From positions 60,131,088 through 60,195,087 of the forward strand of contig JAIUCV010000003.1 in assembly GCA_026724425.1 (NCBI GenBank): a stretch of 64,000 nucleotides of DNA, given 5' to 3'. A program made the position numbers and the translations under genes. Below are positions 59,019 through 64,000 of this stretch, one piece after another. The notes beneath the pieces were generated by a model that searched no databases, was not told the DNA's origin, and saw nothing but the letters and a program-made list of their open reading frames with translations. The DNA comes from Erythrophleum ivorense. Taxonomy: Eukaryota; Streptophyta; Magnoliopsida; Fabales; Fabaceae. The first letter of the stretch is position 1, and every line of letters begins with the position of its first letter.

Positions 59019-60772
59019 TTGCTGAGAAATCTAAGGAATTTCCTTTCTAATTTACCAAGAAAAAGTTTAGCTTATTTTTATGTAGTGACTGTCACTGTAA
59101 AAAATTTGAGATGTGATATTTTGTGGTGGCTGATGAATTTTGTTTTAAGGGATTTGAGTAGAAGGGCATGATAAAATTTGAAATTCTTTAGTGATGAACA
59201 ACGCAAAAGTTTTAGTTTAATTCAACAGGTTGTGGAATTAATCTAACTCAAGAATATTTAGACTCCATTGACTGTTTTCTATTTTGTTTTTCCTTATGAT
59301 GATAAAAGTTCTGCTGAAATAACCCCATACCGAGGTCCACTACATTCAATTAAAATATATGTTTTTCATTTTAGCTCTGCAGAATTAAAATAGAGGCATA
59401 TAGCTTAGGGTATCAAAATTTCTTACTTGTGGCGCTTGATAGGAAAGTATGGCTAAAAAAGAATAAAAGTAGGATGAAATTATAGATATTATTTTTTTGA
59501 TAGATTTGTTGAGTGCTTAAAATGTCAACCACTGGTTATATTAAGATAACTGATAAGTAATATATTGAAAATATAAATTTATCCTATAAAATTTACCTAG
59601 GTTTGCCTGCTACCCTATCTTATTTTACAATTATTTGTGGCGTTTAATAAGAGAGAATAGCATAAGAGAATAAAATTTAATTTAAACTATCTAAATTTAA
59701 TTTAAACAACCCAATAATCCGAAAGGGTGTATATAAAACAAGACCGTAGCCTCTCATTAATGCTACTCCAAAATTATAGACATCACTTTTTTCATCCACT
59801 CTTAATGTGTAAGCATACTCTACAATCCAAAAATTGAATACATCATTAATTACTTATATGTACAAAAAGTGTGGTCAACAGTAAATAGTACAATAAATAA
59901 ATAATATTAATTTTATAATTAAATCTTAGTTCATGGAAATAAAGTTTATTTGTTTTTTTAAAGAAAAATAGTCCTAAAATTTGGTAAAAAAGTTAAAATA
60001 GTTGAGGACAAAAGACATCAACTTGGAGACAAAAAGCCAAAGAATCCGACAAAAGAAGCGTTGGCAGGGTGCAATGTAGAGGTTCTCTTTGTTCACATCA
60101 ATTTTCTTACATCACAATCAACCCTCTATAGTATGTGTGTGCGCGCACGCATGCGCACAAACGCACTCGTAGACATGTGTATGCGTGTGGGTGCATATGT
60201 GCATGCGCGTGCATGTGCATGTCTATGTGTGTAGGGGGGTATCTTGCAGTATGCTATATAGACAAAATTAAAATAGGTTGAAGTAACATACAATGCAATT
60301 TGGTTTTCCTTTTATTTTCTCCTCACAATTAGTTACTCGAACATGTATAACTTTTTATTCTTCTACCAACCATTATTTAAATGCCCGTAAATCATCTATT
60401 GAGAAATAAGAAAAATCTTTCTTGGAAGCCTTGAGAAGCAAAAGGTTTCACAAGAGGGGTTATTGTTATTAATATATATATATATATATATGTCTTATTT
60501 TAGAAATTAACTTCTTTCATCCCTATGAATTATAATTTGAGAAGCCATATATATAATATCTTTTAATTTATATAAGTTAAAAATATGTATTATATACTGA
60601 TGAAAGTTCCAAGAAAATGAACTATAGAATAGTCAAATAAACAAACGTAAACAAGCTGCGAACCTCCCTTTGAAACGTCCTTCCGATAAATGAAAAATGA
60701 TATTTATTGACTCTCTATAATATATACTAAGATGAAGCTCATATACTCTTTCATAGTTGACTTCTGACTCCA
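59019..60772. other. AT-rich spacer with an alternating purine-pyrimidine tract
   Basis: No gene is visible. A GT/GC/AC-alternating tract lies at 60131-60232 and a (TA)n run at 60474-60490. The right part abuts the CACTA terminus. Confidence 0.5.
60131..60232. repeat. Alternating purine-pyrimidine tract
   Basis: About 100 bp composed almost wholly of GT, GC, AC and AT steps (for example GTGTGTGCGCGCACGCATGC), with a few phase breaks. Confidence 0.85.
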
Positions 60773-61320
60773 CACTACAAGAAAACAGGAAATTTCTCGC
60801 GGTATTTTTCCGTGAGAAAAAATAATAATTTCCGTGATAAAGGATTTTGTCACGGAAATTCTCACTCAAAGCTAACCGTGAAAAAACTAGCCGTAGGAAA
60901 TACAATTTCTCACGGAAATTTTCTGTGATAAACTTTTCTCGCAAACAAATTTCTGTGAGAAAAATGAGAGAGAAAGTTGATGTCAAGTTTGTGAATTTTC
61001 TCGCGGTAAAAATCCGCGAGAAAATGCTTCTCGCTGAAAAATTCTGCAAGAAAACAAGAAGTTTTCTCACGGAACAAGGTAGTGAGAAAAAAAGGAATTC
61101 TGCTATGATTTCTGAAGGACAAATTTTGCGAGAAAATTAGTGAGAAAATTTGTCACAAAATATACTGTGAGAATTATGAAAATATTATGTGTTTCTACCA
61201 TCTTAGTTGAAAAATCCGTGAAAAATACCGTGAGAAACAAAGTTTTTTTCGTGAGAAAAATTAAGATTTTGTTTGTGCAGCTTTCTCACGAAAAAATTCC
61301 GTGAGAAACTGGAAAAAATT
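60773..61320. promoter_or_regulatory. CACTA sub-terminal repeat region
   Basis: More than fifteen variants of a 10-12 bp motif (TTTCTCACGGAAA, GTGAGAAA, TTTCTCGCGG) occur in both orientations. In En/Spm elements such motifs bind the element's own TnpA-like protein. That is family knowledge; the motif copies themselves are seen here. Confidence 0.75.
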
Positions 61321-61548
61321 GGTCATCCACACTTCTTTTATAGTTTTACCTCTGCTTGAATAGTTACAACTTATTCAAACAGTCAAAAAGCAAAGTGCTT
61401 ATGTTCAGCTAACCAATAACAAAACCACAAATTTGTAATTTGTGTTAGAAATATCCGAAAATACATTAAATTTAAGACATCAATGTATTTAGCATTACAA
61501 GTTTGCATATCATAATTTCATAATGTGACATAAATAAGAATGCTGGGA

Positions 61549-63247
61549 TCACTGTTCATCAGCATCATCCACATCATCATCATCATCATCATCACCACCA
61601 CCACCACCACCATTGTCACCATCATCATCATGGGTTGGTTTATCATACGAAGTACCACCTCTTTCAGCTCCTATACTCATGTGAGTCATAATTTGTTTCA
61701 TGAAAGCTTCCATCTTGTCTTCATGCACCTTTTGCATCTTGGCAAGACTTGTCTCATAAATTTGGACTTGTTTTGATAATTTCTCTTCTAATTTCTTCTC
61801 AAATGAGGCCTCTAAGTGCGCTCTCATTTGTGAAAGCTCACCAGGGCCATATCCAAAGTGTTGTGTGCCATCAAAAGTAAGAAGACCAGCCTCTGACCCA
61901 AACCCATAAGCACGACCTCTTTTGTTCTTTCCACCGACAACTTTGAGCCATATGGAAGAATCAGTATCATCTGATCCTGACTCTTGAGTTTGCTTTATCT
62001 GCTCATACTGGCTCTGTAACAACAAAGAACAAATGAATATTAGGTACATAAACAAATTATAGTAACAATCTTATTAACAAACAAGTTAAATGACTTACAT
62101 AAGTGTCAGAGGCTTTTTTACCAATCCAACCTCCCTTTTTCTCATTGTGTTGGATCCTCTTGAATACTTCTGGGATCTGAACCTCTCTACCCAACTCTAT
62201 TTCCTACAACACTTAGTTAAAATACATAAGAATTATAATATTTGAAAGGAAATATTTTAAAAGAAACAATAATTCAAAAAAACCATCGCATATAAAGAAT
62301 ATTTACCATTCTTCTCTTATGCTCTGAAAATGGAACACGCCCTCCCCTATGTAGGCATCCTCCAGTATCTGCAGCCCTATTTGCCTTATTACGTGTAGAC
62401 TTGGTTTTGAATTCATCACTTTGCCAATACTCATCTAACTCAGCTCGAGCTGTTAGAGATAACCAATCACCTTTGGTTTTTCCAGTACGAATGTCTCTAA
62501 AAGATGCACGCATAATAGTGCTACACTTCTTCCTCCATATCTTATAAATTCGTCGCTCAGTAGATGGATCCCAAGCACACAATCTCTATATTAAAAATAA
62601 GCAAAGCTAATATTATAAATAATCAGAGTAACACATCAACTATATGTATTATAACTTATAAGGTTATAAAATTTGCTTACTTTAAACTCTGCAAACCATA
62701 AATTCTTCACAATATCAGGTACTTTAGTAAATGTTGGCCAACCATGCTCAAACTTACTATGAATAATCTGAGACAATATGGTGACGGGTGGGATATGTGG
62801 ATAAAACCTGTAAATGAAAAAATGATGCAATAAAAGTAAAAATAATGAAATAACTACAATACAAAAAAGGTTGCGTTTAAAGAATTCTTACTCATCAACT
62901 CCATGCGATCTAATAACTAGTCGTCCATCACTTAACCTCGTCCCTGGCTTATATCTAATGGGATGAGAAGATGAGCCAGCTGCATCTGTGCTCAAAATAT
63001 GTGTAGAAGGTATCTCTGAACCAATGAAGGTTGAGGAATCAGGTGGTGTTTGGATGTGTGGAGACGGAAAAGAAGATGATGCAGATGCTGATCCAAGAGG
63101 GGTCCCAGTATAGGGAGATAAGTGCGAAGATGATGACTGTATAGCAAGTAATGGTATGTGAATCGGCTTAGACTGTCGTACAAACTTTCCTTTTCCTTTT
63201 TTGGGTGCAGCTGATCCTTCACCCTTATTACGACCTCTATCTGACAT
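61549..63247 (-). CDS. CACTA second gene product (Transposase_24-like)
   Basis: Five exons on the - strand: 63247-62892, 62807-62681, 62585-62307, 62203-62099 and 62013-61549 (443 aa; phases and GT-AG ends agree). The N-terminal part is Ser/Pro-rich and basic, followed by GTRLSDGRLVIRSHG, a central WDPSTERRIYKIWRKKCS block, a DTGGCLHRGGR stretch, an ELGREVQIPEVFKRIQHN segment and a helical, probably coiled-coil C-terminal region (about residues 350-410). The end is Asp/Gly-rich (runs of G and D at 61561-61630). This order is that of plant transposon proteins with a Transposase_24 domain, the TnpA-like DNA-binding partner. The reading frame looks intact. Confidence 0.75.
61561..61632. repeat. 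(CAT/CAC)n trinucleotide repeat
   Basis: A trinucleotide run inside the last exon of the transposon gene, read as Asp and Gly repeats on the - strand. Length changes would not shift the frame. Confidence 0.85.
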
Positions 63248-63348
63248 CTAAAAAAAAAAGCAAAACATTATCATTACCAATGTTAGAAAATAAGTTAAGT
63301 AAGTTAAATAAATGTTAAATAACAATAACAAGTTAGTACCGAACACTA

Positions 63349-64000
63349 TCAATCACTTGTTAAAAAATAATCAGTAAGAGGATCCTCTTGAGTATCGGAT
63401 GAGTCGGTATCTAATAGTTCCTCTTCTAAAACTTCATCATTTTCTTCTTCAATTTCATCAGTTGCATCAATAAAGGAGTCAACATGCACACCATCCACTT
63501 CTTCGCTTTGACCATTATTGTCTCTTAGATCTTGCTCATTAATGCCAGTATCAACTAACTGAGGTGAACCGTTGCTTTCGTCTTGAAATGGTGCATCTAC
63601 ATTATCATCACCAGGGGCTTCAATCCTATTTCTTGCTTTTGTTCTAATCACAACAAGCCAACCATTTTTGTTGGATATCGATTTTGGATATGGTGTAAAG
63701 TATACTTGATCAACTTGTTGGGCAAGGATAAAAGGGTCATTACCCTTGTATGTTCCTTTAGCCTTGACTTCTATAATACCATATTTAGAGCAAACTCGAG
63801 TTCCTTGGTTGGTAGGATCATACCAATCACAGTTGAAGACTGTCAATCGCTTAGTTGGTAGGCCAGTAAATTCTAACTATATAACCTCCTTCAACACACT
63901 ATGATATGAAAATTCAATTTCACCATGACTATTTCCTTTTACACATACCCCACTATTGTTTGTCTTCCTTCCTTTTGCCCAAGAGGCTGTATGAAACTTA
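63349..64000 (-). pseudogene. TNP2-like transposase C-terminus (DUF4216), interrupted by TAG
   Basis: From the window edge the frame reads GRKTNNSGVCVKGN, the start of a DUF4216 region. It meets an in-frame TAG at 63879-63877 and then continues in the same frame through LEFTGLPTKR, FNCDWYDP and NGWLVVIRTKARN to an acidic tail (EEENDEVLEEELL) and stop at 63349. DUF4216 normally forms the C-terminal part of CACTA transposases. The TAG sits at a position where family members have an ordinary codon, so this copy would make a truncated protein unless spliced around it. The catalytic region lies beyond the window. Confidence 0.75.

Larger units (their letters stand above)
60773..64000 (-). mobile_element. 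CACTA (En/Spm) transposon, right end outside the window
   Basis: The terminus CACTACAAGAAAA starts at 60773, the canonical plant CACTA end. Next comes a sub-terminal region (to about 61320) with many inverted and direct copies of a TTTCTCACGG or CCGTGAGAAA word. Two genes follow on the - strand: a Transposase_24-like second gene (61549-63247) and the end of a TNP2-like transposase (63349 onward). The element must extend past 64000, where the other terminus and the rest of the transposase lie. The trinucleotide next to the terminus is CCA, the candidate 3-bp target duplication. Confidence 0.85.

Noticed and set aside
1..64000. CRISPR arrays, operons, ribosome-binding sites, bacterial origins
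   Set aside because: The DNA is plant nuclear; none of these was seen and none is expected.
1..64000. tRNA, rRNA or snoRNA genes
   Set aside because: I noticed no complete cloverleaf or rRNA segment, apart from the SINE-like Pol III boxes. A covariance-model scan would be needed to exclude them fully.

Overview
This window is nuclear DNA from a eudicot plant. The evidence is AT-rich sequence with long intergenic spaces, GT-AG introns, plant-specific gene families and many plant transposon types. I cannot name the species. Four host genes are clear. (1) A single-exon receptor-like kinase of the At1g11050 type, with an extracellular SPARK domain (+, 5633-7588). (2) An 11-exon Shaker potassium channel of the AKT2 subfamily (+, 16894-27148, 823 aa when spliced). 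(3) A two-exon BPS1-like (BYPASS1-related) protein (+, 29996-31090). (4) A four-exon nuclear-type serine hydroxymethyltransferase of the SHM6/SHM7 class (-, 46411-51712, 584 aa). The exon boundaries were read by hand: each junction keeps phase and each coding sum is divisible by three.

Region by region: 1-693 is the 3' end of a long terminal repeat, probably Ogre/Tat-like, followed by a decayed Ty1/copia RNase H tail (about 820-1200). The kinase follows. Between 8 and 16.8 kb there is a coding-like small ORF (9579-9737), a pair of orphan exons (10936-11283) and a striking 1.53 kb foldback element (12379-13910) flanked by a 6-bp direct repeat. AKT2 introns 1, 2, 5 and 8 carry several miniature inverted-repeat elements, including copies of an AT-rich family seen at least six times in the window. 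The space from 31.1 to 46.4 kb has no supported gene and contains a large unidentified repeat (about 36.1-39.5 kb). The SHMT gene holds a hAT-like element and a possible SINE in its 2.6 kb last intron.

The right end is rich in mobile DNA. At 53460-57837 lies a scrambled, degraded cluster that I read as an endogenous pararetrovirus (Caulimoviridae-like). It has at least three large copies of the same promoter/ORF-end region in alternating orientation, two tRNA-Met primer sites, a near-perfect palindromic junction and small shuffled fragments, and the whole is bracketed by a 60-bp direct repeat of flanking DNA. Next come a roughly 0.4 kb tandem duplication (58.06-58.9 kb), an alternating purine-pyrimidine tract (60.13-60.23 kb) and one end of a CACTA (En/Spm) transposon. 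The CACTA terminus is at 60773 and its two genes run leftward from beyond the right edge. Its transposase is interrupted by an in-frame TAG.

The host genes do not form one pathway. The kinase is a plasma-membrane receptor, AKT2 is a weakly rectifying K+ channel of phloem and guard cells, and the SHMT-type protein belongs to one-carbon metabolism. From memory, the BPS1-like and SHM6 genes are neighbours in Arabidopsis (At1g22030/At1g22020), so their proximity here may be ancient microsynteny. The most unusual items are the rearranged viral locus with its 60-bp duplication, the foldback element, and the asparagine in AKT2 where the Arabidopsis protein has the lysine needed for its two gating modes.
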